Part shown: positions 35,294 through 46,826 of the stretch, piece by piece
Layout: each line of letters starts with the position of its first letter
Numbering within the stretch: position 1 is the stretch's first letter
From: Ceratorhiza oryzae-sativae
Lineage: Eukaryota > Basidiomycota > Agaricomycetes > Cantharellales > Ceratobasidiaceae
Length of the DNA: 64,000 nucleotides
Assembly: GCA_030998015.1 (NCBI GenBank)
Contig: JARWMV010000234.1
Coordinates: forward strand, 806,001-870,000
Direction: 5' to 3'
Position numbers and translations under genes: made by a program
The notes under the pieces: generated by a model
Database searches by the model: none
What the model was told of the DNA's origin: nothing
What the model saw: the letters and a program-made list of their open reading frames with translations, nothing else

Positions 35294-36499
35294 TGTCATG
35301 GCCTAGACCATGACGCGGATTTTATTATGATTTTCATATATTTTATAAAAAACTCTCCTTTTTCATATTTTTGGACAAGTCCTGTTTAATTGGATATATG
35401 CATAGAATTACTTACATGATCACGTGACCTTGTTGTTGTTTATGTTCTGTTTGTACCTTCTGGAATATTCCGTTACATGGCACCATTCTCACATTGTATG
35501 ATAGTTGTCTTGCACCCTACGTGTATTTGATATAGCTCATTGTATGAATATATAAGGGAGAGTCTGAGAGCCTTAAGCCTCAGAACTCGACCTCCTGTCG
35601 TATCCCCTCTACTACCTGTGTGACTTACCAGTCCTGTTATGACCCGCCTAGCAGACATAACCTAACAACCGAATATTGTACAGATTTATGGCATTTTTCC
35701 CGAAGCGGAACAAACCATAAACAAGGTCACGTGATCTCGGCGCTTACCCAACGATTAAGCGCCGGTGGTTACCCTGAACTCGCTCCAGCGTTTCTCTCCC
35801 ATGTTACGTGGAGCGAGGAGCGAGTTGTCACGTGATCTCGGCGCTTACCTAACGATTAAGCGCCGGTGGTTACCCTGAACTCGCTCCAGCGTTTCTCTCC
35901 CATGTTACCTGGAGCAAGGAGCGAGTTGTCACGTGACCTCGGCGCTTATTCAGCGATTAAGCGCCAGGTGCTTAAGTCCAACAAGGTCACATGACCCTCA
36001 GACCTCGCGTGGCTCTATAAGATTTGGAGCCGCACAAACTTAAGACAAACAATTACCTAACCCATAGTACTGTACATAACCTACACCTACTGCGGAGTGT
36101 GCTTAGATAATACGTCTGCAGCCACCGCAGCCACAGGTATATATAAGGAGGATGAAGCAAGACTGGATGCCTCAGCTTGCTTTATCTCGTCAACCACCAT
36201 AGACCATAGCAAACACTGTAACTAGAACACTCAATACATACCGCATAGCACCAAACCGTCAACGCAGCCACTACTTAAGTGCTCCACAAGGGAGCCTCCA
36301 GAGGGTCACAACAAGTCCATAGTCCCTGCCCAGTCCTCTTAAGGACAAGTGCACCTACTCCTACATCCTTGCATCTTATCGCACCCTCACTGCGCGTCCT
36401 ACCTTAGATGTTGTCAGTAAAGCCTCTGGCATTGCTGCCCATAGGCTTGTCATCACCACTCAGGTGTTTGATGTTACTGTTCAGGTTGTAGCTCTGACA
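35294..36499 (+). repeat. solo LTR, family E, with nested family F LTR
   Basis: Runs TGTCATGGCCTAGACC to GTTGTAGCTCTGACA with exact flanking duplication GTTTC (35289-35293 and 36500-36504). Removing the family F insert leaves about 522 bp. It keeps more CpG sites than any other E copy here (for example AACTCGACCTCCTGTCG), so it is probably the youngest E insertion. Confidence 0.85.
35635..36313 (+). repeat. solo LTR, family F (679 bp)
   Basis: TGTTATGACC to GGGTCACAACA, same family as the LTRs of the 10.35-kb element. Exact duplication AGTCC at 35630-35634 and 36314-36318. It contains two copies of a ~105-bp CACGTGAC-bearing unit and perfect hairpins GGCGCTTA/TAAGCGCC near 35840-35865. Confidence 0.88.
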
Positions 36500-36504
36500 G
36501 TTTC

Positions 36505-37467
36505 TCAGACTATTGCTTCTAGTCTGAGATGGTCTTGGAGGAGGGATAGATAGTCCTCCTGGTGTTCACACAAACCCTCAGTTAGGTATGTGCAGCAGGC
36601 CTTGGCTTTGTGAAGTTTTTCACAAGTTTCTTTGTACTTATTTTGGTAATAACGATACCTGTCTTGGAAGTTTTCAAGGTGTTTAACAGGTGACGAAGAA
36701 GTTGTTGGCCAAGGTTCTCCAGCCTATAGCTGGTTGCAGGGGATGGTGTAGTAGTGTAAAAATTTGTCCTTTTTAGGACAGTAGGGGCAGCACACACGGA
36801 AGGTGGCTCTGTTTGCTTGGTGGCAAATTTTGCACTCAGGGGCACCTGGCTCAGTAATGAAGGCTTGTTGGGCTTGTCCGACTTTCTGGGGGTGGACTTT
36901 GACAATTATTACTCAGTTAAAATTGATGTGCCCAGCCTCTTTGAGGATATCTTCAACCGAATTGTGGGTGAAGCAATGGATAGACAGGTGTCCGAACCAC
37001 CCACACAGATGGCAGTGCTGGTCTTCTGTAAAAGGTTGTGCCACTTGAGGGCCATGTGTTCTGTCAGAGATGTACTCAAGCAAGAGCAGGATAAAAAGAA
37101 AAATAGACCCTTTCCCAAGTCTATTGGAATAGGAAGGTGACCTCCGTTGCTCAACTACTTAAGGGCAATGAGCCACCCCACCTCTTGTCGATGAAAGAGA
37201 TTAGAGAACCAAAGCTTGTTACAACGTATGAGGGACCTGACCTTTGGTCAGTGAGCAGCCGTGTCCATGAAGACCAGTAGTGCTTCAACTGATATTGGTA
37301 TGTGAGGTTTCACAGAGGCACGTATAGGGCAATGATGTCTTGTGGCTGTGGATAGGTGGAGTGGGATTGGGGAAGGCAACAGGGAGTTATCTTGAGATAA
37401 CTCCAATGGTGTTCCAGACGTATCCCAGACAACACTGAGACTTACGATTGACAAGAACTTGACCTGA
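36505..37467 (-). other. 5' leader of family A element with zinc-knuckle remnants
   Basis: Minus-strand frames in this stretch contain two Cys clusters in different frames: HCHLCGWFGHLSIHC near 37020-36970 and ECKICHQ with CCPYC near 36845-36780. This suggests a decayed zinc-binding ORF upstream of gag or a captured fragment. A plus-strand frame (36817-37140) overlaps and lacks motifs. No intact gene. Confidence 0.4.
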
Positions 37468-38024
37468 TGTTGATGACAACAAGTCAGGCAACAAGGAAAA
37501 TAGTAAGAAAAGAAAAGAACTTGTATTCGACAAGAGGACAAGTTCTTGAGGAGTCCTATGCAAACTTGACCCAGTTTATATACATAGTACAAGCCACATC
37601 ATAACAAACAAGTCTGTACAGTGAGTCACAACTGATAAGAGATAGAAGCAGTAGAAGTGACTGTGGAACTGCAGAATTTCACATTGGAGTTGAAATACCT
37701 CTCAGTTATCAGCCTGGAACATCCCCTGAATCACATGACACAGATATACCATAAAAGGCAAGTATGTTTTGAAGATGATCTCATAAAATGTAATAAATCA
37801 AGGAAATATTATAGAGTGGATATATGCATGTCAGTTCATGACAGTGGAACTGCAGAATTTCACATCAGAGTTGAAATACATCTTGGCTATCAGTCCAGAG
37901 CATTCCCTGAGTCACATGACACAGATATACCATAAAAGGCAAGTATGTTTTGAAGATGATCTCATAAAATGTAATAAATCAAGAAAATCTTATAAAGTGG
38001 ATAAATGTGTGTCAGTTCGTGACA
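37468..38024 (-). repeat. 5' LTR of family A element plus partial tandem copy
   Basis: Full LTR 37468-37843 (TGTTGATGACAAC to TTCATGACA) followed at once by a second copy of its last ~181 bp (37844-38024, GTGGAACTGCAGAATTTC to GTTCGTGACA). Same orientation as the LTR at 27561-27936, hence the 5' LTR of the minus-strand element. Confidence 0.7.
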
Positions 38025-38517
38025 TAGTGCTCTGTAGTTACTATAGTGCACCTGTCACCTTTGTACTCTCATGTCTATTGTGTATTTCTCTATATATGCT
38101 GTATGTCTGGTACATTGAATATCATCCCATTCTACTATATAAACTGTGCATAGATTCATCATTGATGTTGAATGTGCATTCTCCTTTGCTGGCTGACTTG
38201 TAAGCAAGTGCTGGCATAACCTCTTGCTGCACACAATCCAAGCAACCACAACCCTAGGCTTGTAATCCAAGGCTGGCCTTGTCAAGCCTGGAACCTTGGT
38301 GTTGCTGTTACACAGCAAAGAGGCCACAAAGGAGAAGGCAAGTGCAAAGTGATAAGATGGGAGTTGTTCAAGTTATACATTTTTTCCTGTGTTTTGTGAT
38401 ATATTACATTGCTCACTTGAATATGATATCTTCTTAACCTCAACAAGCTATAGTTGCATTCACAAGTTAAAACACTCAAAACATAACTCATAGAACTGTA
38501 CTGAGAATGTCAGAGCT
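38025..38517. other. unassigned AT-rich DNA in the island
   Basis: CpG-free AT-rich sequence without ORFs or LTR ends that I recognise. Ends in the target duplication GAGAA (38513-38517) of the next LTR. Confidence 0.4.
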
Positions 38518-39031
38518 GCAGCCTGAACAGTAATGTCAAACACCTAAGTGGTGATGACAAGCCTATGGGCAGCGATGCTGGAGGCTTTACTGACAATGTC
38601 TAAGGTGGGATGTGCAGTGAGGGTGCGATAAGATGCAAGGAGGTAGAGTAGTAAGTGCACTTGTCCTTAAGAGGACTGTGCAGGGACTATGGACTGGTAA
38701 GTCACACAGGTAGTAGAGGGGATACGACAGGAGGTCGAGTTCTGAGGCTTAAGGCTCTCAGACTCTCCCTTATATATTCATACGATGAGCTATATCAAAT
38801 ACACATATGGTGCAAGACAACTATCGTACGATGTGAGAATGGTGCCATGTAACGGAATATTCCAGAAGGTACAAACAGAACATAAACAACAACAAGGTCA
38901 CGTGATCATGTAAGTAATTCTATGCATATATCCAATTAAACAGGACTTGTCCAAAAAAATATGAAAAGGAGAGATTTTATAAATTATACAAAAATCATAA
39001 TAAAATCCACGTCATGGTCTAGGCCATGACA
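38518..39031 (-). repeat. solo LTR, family E (reverse)
   Basis: 514 bp, TGTCAGAGCTGCAGCCTG to GGTCTAGGCCATGACA, with exact duplication GAGAA at 38513-38517 and 39032-39036. Confidence 0.85.
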
Positions 39032-39301
39032 GAGAATGAATAAGCAAAAAAACCAACAGAGGAAAGGTTTGGACTTGGTATTTGACCATGACATCAATAA
39101 ATTCTGAAAAAATTGGCAAAGACTTGCCATGACCTGGCAGAAATTTGCCAAAATTTTGCAGGGGGGTGGCACTTAAAGTGCCAAAAAGTGCAGGCATCCC
39201 AGGCAGGCACCCAGGTGTTGAGGGCTGTTTCAGCACTGGCAATATGGGTATTTTTGCTGCAGGGACCTGGAATTCCTGGGAGCTGAAAATCAGCATCACA
39301 T
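39032..39301. other. unassigned repeat DNA with short palindromes
   Basis: Contains adjacent short inverted repeats, TTGGCAAAGACTTGCCA and TGGCAGAAATTTGCCA (39113-39150), then GGCACTTAAAGTGCC (39167-39181). Nature unknown; it looks like part of a non-coding element. Confidence 0.35.
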
Positions 39302-40061
39302 CCTTACTCCTGACTCACTGGAGTCATTAGATCTTGATTGATGGTCCAGTAAGATCCTAACAATCTTTGGACCATTCCAGCACAAGGATCTGGTGTCAGA
39401 GCCAACAACCTGAACAGTGAAACCTAATGCTGGTGAGGTGAAGGCAGATCCAAGGGCTGTAATGCTGAGGATCAAGACTGCAACATCTAAGAGGGGACGT
39501 GCAGTGAGGAAGATGGGTGCAACAAGATGCAGAGGGTTTTAGAAGTGCAGTTGACCTTAAGAGGTCTGGGCAGATACTGCTTGGCTTGGTGACCATGCAG
39601 GTAGAAGGTGGATGTTTGACAGGAGGTCAAGTTCTGAGTGTCATGGCCTAGACCATGACACAGATTTATTGTAAATTTTTATAAATTTATTTCACATTTT
39701 TCTCAATTTTATTTTATATACTTTTTGGCCAAGTCATGGATATTAGGATATATGCATAGATGTACTTACATAAGGAAGTCATGTGACCTTGTTGTTGTTT
39801 GACCCTTGTTTGTATCTTCCAGAAATGTCTTTCTCTGATGACATGTCATTAGCACCCTGGTTACCATTGTACCATAGTTACCATTTGCCATCATACCATA
39901 GTTATAGATCATACCATTGTTGCTACTTCTTATTTGTCCTTGGATCTGATATGTAGAGCCTTGGACATGAATATATAAGGGAGAGTCTGAGAGCCTTAAG
40001 CCTCAGAACTCAACCTCCTGTCAAACACCTACCTTCTACCTGTGCAGTCACCAAGCTAAGC

Positions 40062-40422
40062 TGTTGATGATGACAAGTCAGGTGACAAGGAAAATAGTAA
40101 GAAAGAACTTGTATTTGACAAGAGGTCAAGTTCTTGAGGAGTCCTCTGCAAACTTGACCTGGTTTATATACATGATACAAGCCACATCATAACAAACAAG
40201 TCTGTACAGTGAGTCATGACTGATAAGAGATAGAAGCAACTGCAGAGCTGCAGAATTTCACATCAGAGTTGAAATACATCTCAGTCACTGGTCTGGAACA
40301 TCTTTGGAGTCACATGACACAGATATACCATAAAAGGCAAGTATGTTTGGAAAATGGTCTCATAAAATGTAATAAATCAAGAAAATATTATAGAATGGAT
40401 ATATGTGTGTCAGTTCATGACA
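40062..40422 (-). repeat. solo LTR, family A
   Basis: 361 bp, TGTTGATGATGAC to GTTCATGACA, exact duplication TAAGC at 40057-40061 and 40423-40427. Confidence 0.85.
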
Positions 40423-40580
40423 TAAGCAGTCTCTGCCCAGACCTCTTAGGGTCAAGCACACTTCTAAACCCTCTGCATGTTGTTGCAACCATCCCCTTTG
40501 CTGCATGTCCCCTCTTAGACATTGCAGCTTTGATCCTCAGCATTACAGCCTTTGGATCTGCCTTCACCTCACAAGTGTTA

Positions 40581-41363
40581 TGTTATGACCTGTCAAACGG
40601 ACATAACAAAACAACCAAATATTTCTACAGATTTATGGCATTTTTCCTAAGCGGAACAAGCCATAAACAAGGTCACGTGACCTTGGCGCTTAGCCGGGGC
40701 TTATGGTGGTTACCCTGAACTTGCTCCAGCATTTCTCTCCATTGTTACTTGGAGCGAGGAGCGAGTTGTCACGTGATCTCAGCGCTTACAGCAGGATCAC
40801 GTGACCTCAGCGCCTATGGTGGTTACCCTGAACTCGCTCCAGCATTTCTCTCCCTTGTTACTTGGAGCGAGGAGCGAGTTGTCACGTGATCTTGGCGCTT
40901 ACAGAAGGGTCATGTGACCTCAGCGCTTACGGTTGTTACCCTGAACTTGCTCCAGCATTTCTCTCCATTGTTACTTGGAGCGAGGAGCGAGTTGTCACGT
41001 GATCTCGGGCGCTTACGGCAGGATCACGTGACCTCAGCGCCTACCCCTTGGACCTTGCGCAGCTCTATAAGATTTGGAGCTGCACAAACTTAAGACAAAC
41101 AATTACCTAATCCATAGTACTGTACATAACCTACACCTACTGCAGAGTGTGCTTAGATAATACGTCCGCAGCCACCGCAGCCACAGGTATATATAAGGAG
41201 GATAAAGCAAGACTGGACACCTCAGCTTGCTTTATCTTGTCAACCACCATAGACCATAGCAAACACTGTAACTAGAACGCTCAATACATACTGCATAGCA
41301 CCAAACCGTCAACGCAGCCACTACTTAAGTGCTCCACAAGGGAGCCTCCAGAGGGTCATGACA
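40581..41363 (+). repeat. 5' LTR of family F element
   Basis: 783 bp, TGTTATGACC to GGTCATGACA. It has three copies of the unit beginning GGTTACCCTGAACT (about 40708, 40831, 40935), each with GAGTTGTCACGTGATCT. TATA-like boxes CTATAAGA (~41065) and TATATATAAGG (~41190) lie in the 3' half. Confidence 0.9.
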
Positions 41364-41484
41364 TTATAAAGCAAGCTCTTAACTTAACTAGTGGCGAACA
41401 TAAGTATACTACACAGATACTAAGGGCTGAGTACATGAGAAAACCAGCTAACTCCTGTGATACATAAGAGAACATAAAGAAACT

Positions 41485-43320
41485 ATGTCACAGAGACCAC
41501 AAACTTGATCTCAAAGCAGAGTGGCAAATAGTAGGCCACAATCACCCAAACCCATTGCGTCCCCAGAGGCTGAAGGTAACCCAGATGAGACCCTCCAAGG
41601 AATGCCAGGGGGGTTGCCACAAAACCCACGACCAGTGGCTCAACCCAACCCCACTCGGGCCCCCATCCTGGGAGGGGAAATAGGGGGAATACCACTCCAC
41701 AGCCCTCAACTGCCAATTCACCTGATAAATCCAGACCCAGAAGATATCTCAAATCCAGAGAGGGATGAGGTAGAAGATATGACCCAAACCATATACGAAC
41801 AAGGCACAGCCTTGGCAGAAGAGGCAAGGACACAACCCCAGCCAGGTCCCAGAACCATAGCCACTGCCAACCCTATTCACACCATTGCCACAGCCATCAG
41901 GGCAGGGCTCAAGGAACTTAGAGACAATAATCATAGGGAACTAGAAAAGGCAATCACGGGTATAAATCAGTGTCAAATATCACTAACTTGACAAGAAGGA
42001 AACGTGGACTGGATGGTAAGGTCAATGGAAACATCCAACAAAAATGTCCTCTATGTGGCAAAGAACCAGGACGACCTAAAAGCAGAAATGGGGAACCTGA
42101 TAAAAGAATTAAAGGACATCTCCATGGAAATAAACTGGGTACTGGGAATGCAAGAGCGAAAGCTTGAAAGCTTAGAGAAGAAAACTGAAAACACAGGGGA
42201 GATCCTAATCGCACTAGAACAACATGTAACCAATCTAGGAAATGAGCTCCAGAAAACAACTGAAGCAGGAAGGCCAAGGGAAAGGACAGAAGAAACCAGG
42301 GGAAGAACTAGGGTGGTCATAGGAAGCCCCTCACAATCCCCCTCAGCCTCCCCAGTACGAACACCCTTTCTGGGAAGAACCTTCCAGGCTGAGTCCACAA
42401 TAAGACCCCAAACAGAACCTCCATCCCAAGCAAACCAACCTACCCTTGCTGCAAACCACACTCCTAAGGAGGCGAGACTAGGGAGACCCAGCAAATTTAA
42501 TGGGAAAAAGGGGAAGGAAGCAGAGAACTTCATAATCAGCATGGAACTTTTCTTTGCTGACTATGACGAATCAGCCTTTGATGACCGAAAAAAGATATCT
42601 GCTGTGCTAATGAACATGGAGGATGGGGAAGCAGCAAACTGGGCACAACCTTACCGCCAGAAACTACTAGCAGGCGAACACACAGGTATTCTTGCATCCT
42701 GGAAGGATTTCAGGAAGGGATTCCTGGATGCTTTTAATGACCCAGTCATAAAGGAAAAGACCATCCAGAAACTAAGGAAATTAACACAGACCAACAGTGC
42801 ATTGGATTATGCTACCCAATTCTGGATCCTGATCCAAGAGGTAGACTGGAACCAGGAAGCCCTCAAGGACCAATTCAGGGAAGGGTTAAAACCCGAAGTA
42901 CAACAAGAGATCTTAAGGATTGAAGTACTGGCAAATGAGGCTGAAGGTCCATCATATACCTTAGATCAATTAATCGACTTTGCCTGCAAAATGGACAACA
43001 TGCAGTTTGCAAACCAGAAAATGAATGCAAGGACCAGCAACTCATCAAATTCAACCTGGGCACCAGCGAAATACAAACAAGGGGGGAACAAGCCTTTAGG
43101 GACCAGCAGCAAACAGGGGAATACCCAAACCAGCAACATGGTAAGGATACCAAACAGTGAAAAGGACAGGCGAAGGAAAGAAGGACTCTGTATCAAATGC
43201 GGTAAATCAGGGCATGTCCTGAAGGAGTGCCAAGGCCAGTGGACCTATGACAAAGCTAAGATACAAGGGAAGGCCAGCAGACAAGTTGAGGAAGAAAGCA
43301 GCTTGGAGTTGGAAAACTAA
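41485..43320 (+). pseudogene. gag polyprotein of family F element
   Basis: One continuous frame from ATG 41485 to TAA 43320 (611 codons), broken only by TGA at 41506-41508 and 41989-41991. The N-terminal ~160 residues are Pro-rich and disordered. A coiled-coil block follows (42100-42260), then the capsid-like domain (RPSKFNGKKGKEAENFI; SWKDFRKGFLDAFNDPV; LDYATQFWILIQEVDW). The zinc knuckle is CIKCGKSGHVLKEC (CX2CX4HX4C, 43190-43231). Both TGAs fit CGA to TGA decay. Confidence 0.85.
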
Positions 43321-43337
43321 TTGGTCCTACCACTTCC

Positions 43338-43831
43338 ATGTTGGAGGACCCCAATATAACCCCTACCGCAGATGTATGTTACCTCAAGAAGTCTAGTAAT
43401 CAATCAATAATATACACTACGGTAGAGGGAATCATGGAACCAGCAAAGCTGATTGACTCAGGATCTTCAACCAACTTCATCGATAAGGCCTATTCAAGGG
43501 AAAAGGGATTCCAACCACTCCCCTCAAACACAAGAAATCAATTGTGGCCATTGATGGAAATGAAATCAAGGGTGCCATAGAAGAAAGGGCAGAACTAAAC
43601 ATCGAAGTGGAAGGGAAGACACTGAAATGCTCCCTTTATGTAATGACCCTAGGTGACACAGACATAGTCCTAGGGAAAGAATGGCTTGAAGAAGCAGAAC
43701 CTATCATAGATTGGAAAGACCTTACCATCTCATACCCAGACGAAATCAAGGCAAGGGCAGCAAGTGAAAGCCTACAAATCCCAGAAGAATTTAGGGATTT
43801 TGAAGACCTATTTGGGGAAGAAGGTTTCTGA
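43338..43831 (+). pseudogene. protease of family F element
   Basis: Retropepsin: KLIDSGSSTNFIDKAYS (catalytic DSG) in one frame to 43580, and the flap part LYVMTLGDTDIVLGKEWL in another frame from 43544, then stop TGA at 43829. One frame break near 43545. Confidence 0.85.
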
Positions 43832-45186
43832 GAACTTCCACCCCACCAAGGTAACCTAGACTTCAAAATGGACCTGATCGAGGGAGCAGAGCTGCCAAAG
43901 CCTGCAAAGAGGTACAGTATGTCGCCAGCAGAAACAAAGGCGCTCAGGGAGTACCTAGAGGAGGAACTAAGAAACGGGAAATAAGGCCCAGCCAGTCAGT
44001 TGTAGCTGCACCCTGTTTCTATGTGAACAAAGCAGATGGAGGGCTTAGGTTGGTAGTCGACTACCGTAAGATGAATGACATCACCAAGCCAGACAGGTTT
44101 CCACTTCCAATCCAAATAGAATTGATTGAGAGACTGAAGGATGCAACCATCTATTCAAAAATGGATGTTTGATGGGGGTTCAACAACATCAGGGTAAAAG
44201 AGGGAGACGAATGGAAAACAGCTTTCAGGACAGGAGAAGGCCAGTTTGAATGCTTGGTCATGCCATTCGGAGTAAAAGAAGGACCAAGAACCTTTACCAG
44301 GTTCATGATGGAAAAGTTCCGTGATATAATAGACGATTATGTGGTAATCTACATGGACGATGTACTAGTGTTTTCCAGAAACAGGGAAGAACATACAACA
44401 TGTCAGGGAAGTGTTAAGAAGAATGAGGGAAAACCACCTCTTCCTCAAACCACACAAGTGTCAGTTCTTTGTGAAGGAGGTAAGCTTCATTGGAATTGTC
44501 ATATCCCCAGAAGGGATATCGATGGAAAAGGAAAAGGTAAAGGCAGTTCTAGAATGGCCAGAACCTAACACAGTAAAAGAAGTCCAAGCCTTCCTAGGCT
44601 TCGTGGGGTTCTATAGAAGGTGGATAGAGAAGTTTAGTACCTTAGCCAAACCCCTCACAGATCTCACCCAAAAAGATGTCAAATTCCTGTGGGAAAGAAA
44701 ACAACAGGAAGCATTTGAAGCTATCAAAGAAGCAGTAGCAAGAGAACCAGTCCTAATCCACCCAAACCCAAACAGGCCATACATACTGGAAACAGACGCC
44801 TCAGGAGTGGCCATGGGGGCGGTACTAAGCCAAAAGGGTGATGACAACCGATTGCATCCAATTGCCTTCCTATCAAGAGCTTCACCCCACCAGAGAAAAA
44901 TTATGACACCTACGACAAGGAGTTGCTTGCAATTGTTAGGTCCTTAGAGCACTGGAGGTTATACTTAGAAGGGACAGAGGAACCTATTGTGATATACACT
45001 GACCATAGGAACCTCCAGTACTGGCAAAATGCCCAGATGTGGAATAGAAGGCATGCCAGATGGTATCTCACTCTGGCACCCTTCAATTTTCAGATTGTGT
45101 ATAGACCAGGGAAACTCTCACAGAAGCCAGATGCCCTTTCCAGAAGGAGCACCATGGGGATACCCCTATGGAACCACAGATCATGA
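43832..45186 (+). pseudogene. reverse transcriptase and RNase H of family F element
   Basis: RT motifs: VNKADGGLRLVVDYRKMND, PLPIQIELIERLKDATIYS, MDV followed by TGA at 44170 and WGFNNI, LVMPFGVKEGPRTFTRFM, active site VVIYMDDVLVFSRNREEH. After a frame break near 44400 come IGIVISPEGISMEKEKVKAV and QAFLGFVGFYRRWIEKFS. RNase H has ILETDASGVAMGAVLSQKG and, after another break near 44915, ELLAIVRSLEHWRLYLEG-type residues, YTDHRNLQYWQ and RPGKLSQKPDALSRR. Catalytic residues are present but spread over several frames. Confidence 0.88.
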
Positions 45187-45293
45187 TTCCAGAAGAAAGG
45201 TTCATAGGTTTCATGGCAGAAGTACAGGGGAATTTCTGGGAAGAGCTTAAAGAAGCTCAGGAAGAAGACAATCTATCAGATCCTTAAGGCTGA

Positions 45294-46739
45294 GTGGCAA
45301 ATAAAGAACAACTACCGCCCTCAGTACAGAAGGAATTTAGACGGTATGAAATGAAGGAGGGCCTATTAAGGTATGACGATAGGCTCTACATCCCAGATGA
45401 CAAGGACTTGAGGTTGAGTCTCCTTGAGGAGTGCCATGACGCCCCAGTGGCAGGTCATCAGGGACAAGCCCGAACACTAGAATTACTATCAAGGGATTAC
45501 TATTGGCCAGGAATGAAGGCCCAAGTAAACCGATATGTGGAATCTTGTGAAACATGTCAAAGAAGCAAAGGACACAAACAAGGCACTCCCCTGAAGTCCT
45601 TACCAATCCCATGGAAACCATGGGCAGATGTCGCATATGATTTCATTGTCAAATTACCTGTCTCAAAGGGGTACGACAGTATCTTGACAGTTGTAGATCG
45701 CTTCTCCTGGCAGGCCCATTTTGTACCATGTCTGGAGAGCACCAATGCAGAAGAACTGGCAGAAATATTCATAAGGGAGGTATGGAGACATCATGGGACC
45801 CCAGAAACCACTGTCTCAGACCGAGGGCCAACCTTTAACAGCCAATTCCTAAAAGCCCTATACAAAGGAATTGGGACAAAGCCCAGATTCTCCACTGCCT
45901 TCCATCCAGAAACAGATGGTCTGTCGGAAAGGACAAATCAATGGGTAGAAGGGTTCTTAAGAACCTTCTGCAATTATAGACAAGATGATTGGGTAAAATG
46001 GTTACCCATTGCCGAATTCTGCCATAACAACCACGTAAATGCTACAACAGGACAAACCCCATTTGAAACAGTATATGGAAAAAACCCAAGATGGGTTGTC
46101 CGAGAGGGAGAAGAACCGTCTGAGGCACCCGCTGCAGACAACATGCATAATCAAATGGAAAAGGTATGGGATGAGGCAAGAGCCTCAATGGAATTACACC
46201 AACAAATGGAAAAGAAAGGGAGGGAATTCAAGGTAGGAGACAAGGTTTGGCTGCTCCTAACAAACCTCTCGTCCAAGAGACCCTCCAAGAAACTGGACAA
46301 CCGAAAAGGGGGGCCTTTTGAAATCACAGAAAAGATCTCATCCCATGCATATTGCCTGGACCTACCTAAAACCATACGTGTACACAATGTATTCCATGTA
46401 AATCTCCTCTTGCCATTCACAGAAGATAAAGACTTCCAAAGAAGGCAGGCCAAACCACCACCAATCATAACGGAAAAAGGAGAGGAGGAATACAAGGTGG
46501 ACCACATTGCAAATTATGAATGGTGGAATGGCGAGCTGTTTTACCAAATCAGATGGAAGGGCTACGACCCAATAGAAGACACAATGGAATGTGCCAGCAA
46601 GTTTGCCAACATGAAAGAGGTTCTAAATGACTTGCAAAGGTGCTTACCAGATGCACCAATGCCAGTCAAGACAAGTCAGCACTCAGGTGACTCGAAAGGC
46701 AGGCCAAAGAGAACCAAACAAGGATCTGGAAAGCTTTAA
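45294..46739 (+). CDS. integrase with chromodomain (family F pol)
   Basis: Longest intact piece of pol, 481 codons. The zinc-binding HHCC domain has HDAPVAGHQG and CETCQRSKGH. The catalytic core has DVAYDFIVKLPVSKGYDSIL (Asp) and TTVSDRGPTFNSQF (Asp). Its HPETDGLSERTNQWVEGF carries the Glu. The GPY/F-type module includes VGDKVWLLLTNLSSKRPSKK and GGPFEITEKIS. The C-terminal chromodomain is YKVDHIANYEWW, LFYQIRWKGYDPIEDTMECA. A basic tail (KGRPKRTKQG) ends it. It would insert cDNA and steer it to marked chromatin. It starts in a different frame from RNase H, so as it stands it is not expressed as part of a full polyprotein. Confidence 0.9.
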   Translation: MANKEQLPPSVQKEFRRYEMKEGLLRYDDRLYIPDDKDLRLSLLEECHDAPVAGHQGQARTLELLSRDYYWPGMKAQVNRYVESCETCQRSKGHKQGTPLKSLPIPWKPWADVAYDFIVKLPVSKGYDSILTVVDRFSWQAHFVPCLESTNAEELAEIFIREVWRHHGTPETTVSDRGPTFNSQFLKALYKGIGTKPRFSTAFHPETDGLSERTNQWVEGFLRTFCNYRQDDWVKWLPIAEFCHNNHVNATTGQTPFETVYGKNPRWVVREGEEPSEAPAADNMHNQMEKVWDEARASMELHQQMEKKGREFKVGDKVWLLLTNLSSKRPSKKLDNRKGGPFEITEKISSHAYCLDLPKTIRVHNVFHVNLLLPFTEDKDFQRRQAKPPPIITEKGEEEYKVDHIANYEWWNGELFYQIRWKGYDPIEDTMECASKFANMKEVLNDLQRCLPDAPMPVKTSQHSGDSKGRPKRTKQGSGKL

Positions 46740-46826
46740 AAAAGAGCCATCCAGGATACCCAAGAAAGGCCAGAGCCTGCTCTACCACCTCACTTGCACC
46801 ACAACACACCTACGAAACCCCAAAAC

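Larger units (their letters stand above)
27561..38024 (-). mobile_element. Ty3/Gypsy chromovirus, minus strand, interrupted (family A)
   Basis: Reading on the minus strand: 5' LTR 37843-37468, leader, gag from 34915, protease, RT, RNase H, integrase with chromodomain, polypurine tract, 3' LTR 27936-27561. It is broken by four insertions: a double nest at 35294-36499, a 1.3-kb LTR at 31571-32881, and solo LTRs at 30820-31193 and 30086-30462. Part of RT is inverted. Stop codons and frame breaks run throughout, so it cannot be autonomous. No clear target duplication is visible outside the LTRs (GGTGG at the low end; the high end is confused by a partial LTR duplication). Removing inserts leaves roughly 7 kb, normal for the group. 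Confidence 0.85.

Noticed and set aside
35294..36499. Possible CRISPR-like or satellite array from repeated CACGTGAC units
   Set aside because: Units belong to an LTR with clear ends and target duplication, only 1-3 copies, no spacer structure.
27561..38024. Target duplication for the whole family A element
   Set aside because: GGTGG at the low end has no exact partner at the high end, where the LTR is partly duplicated.
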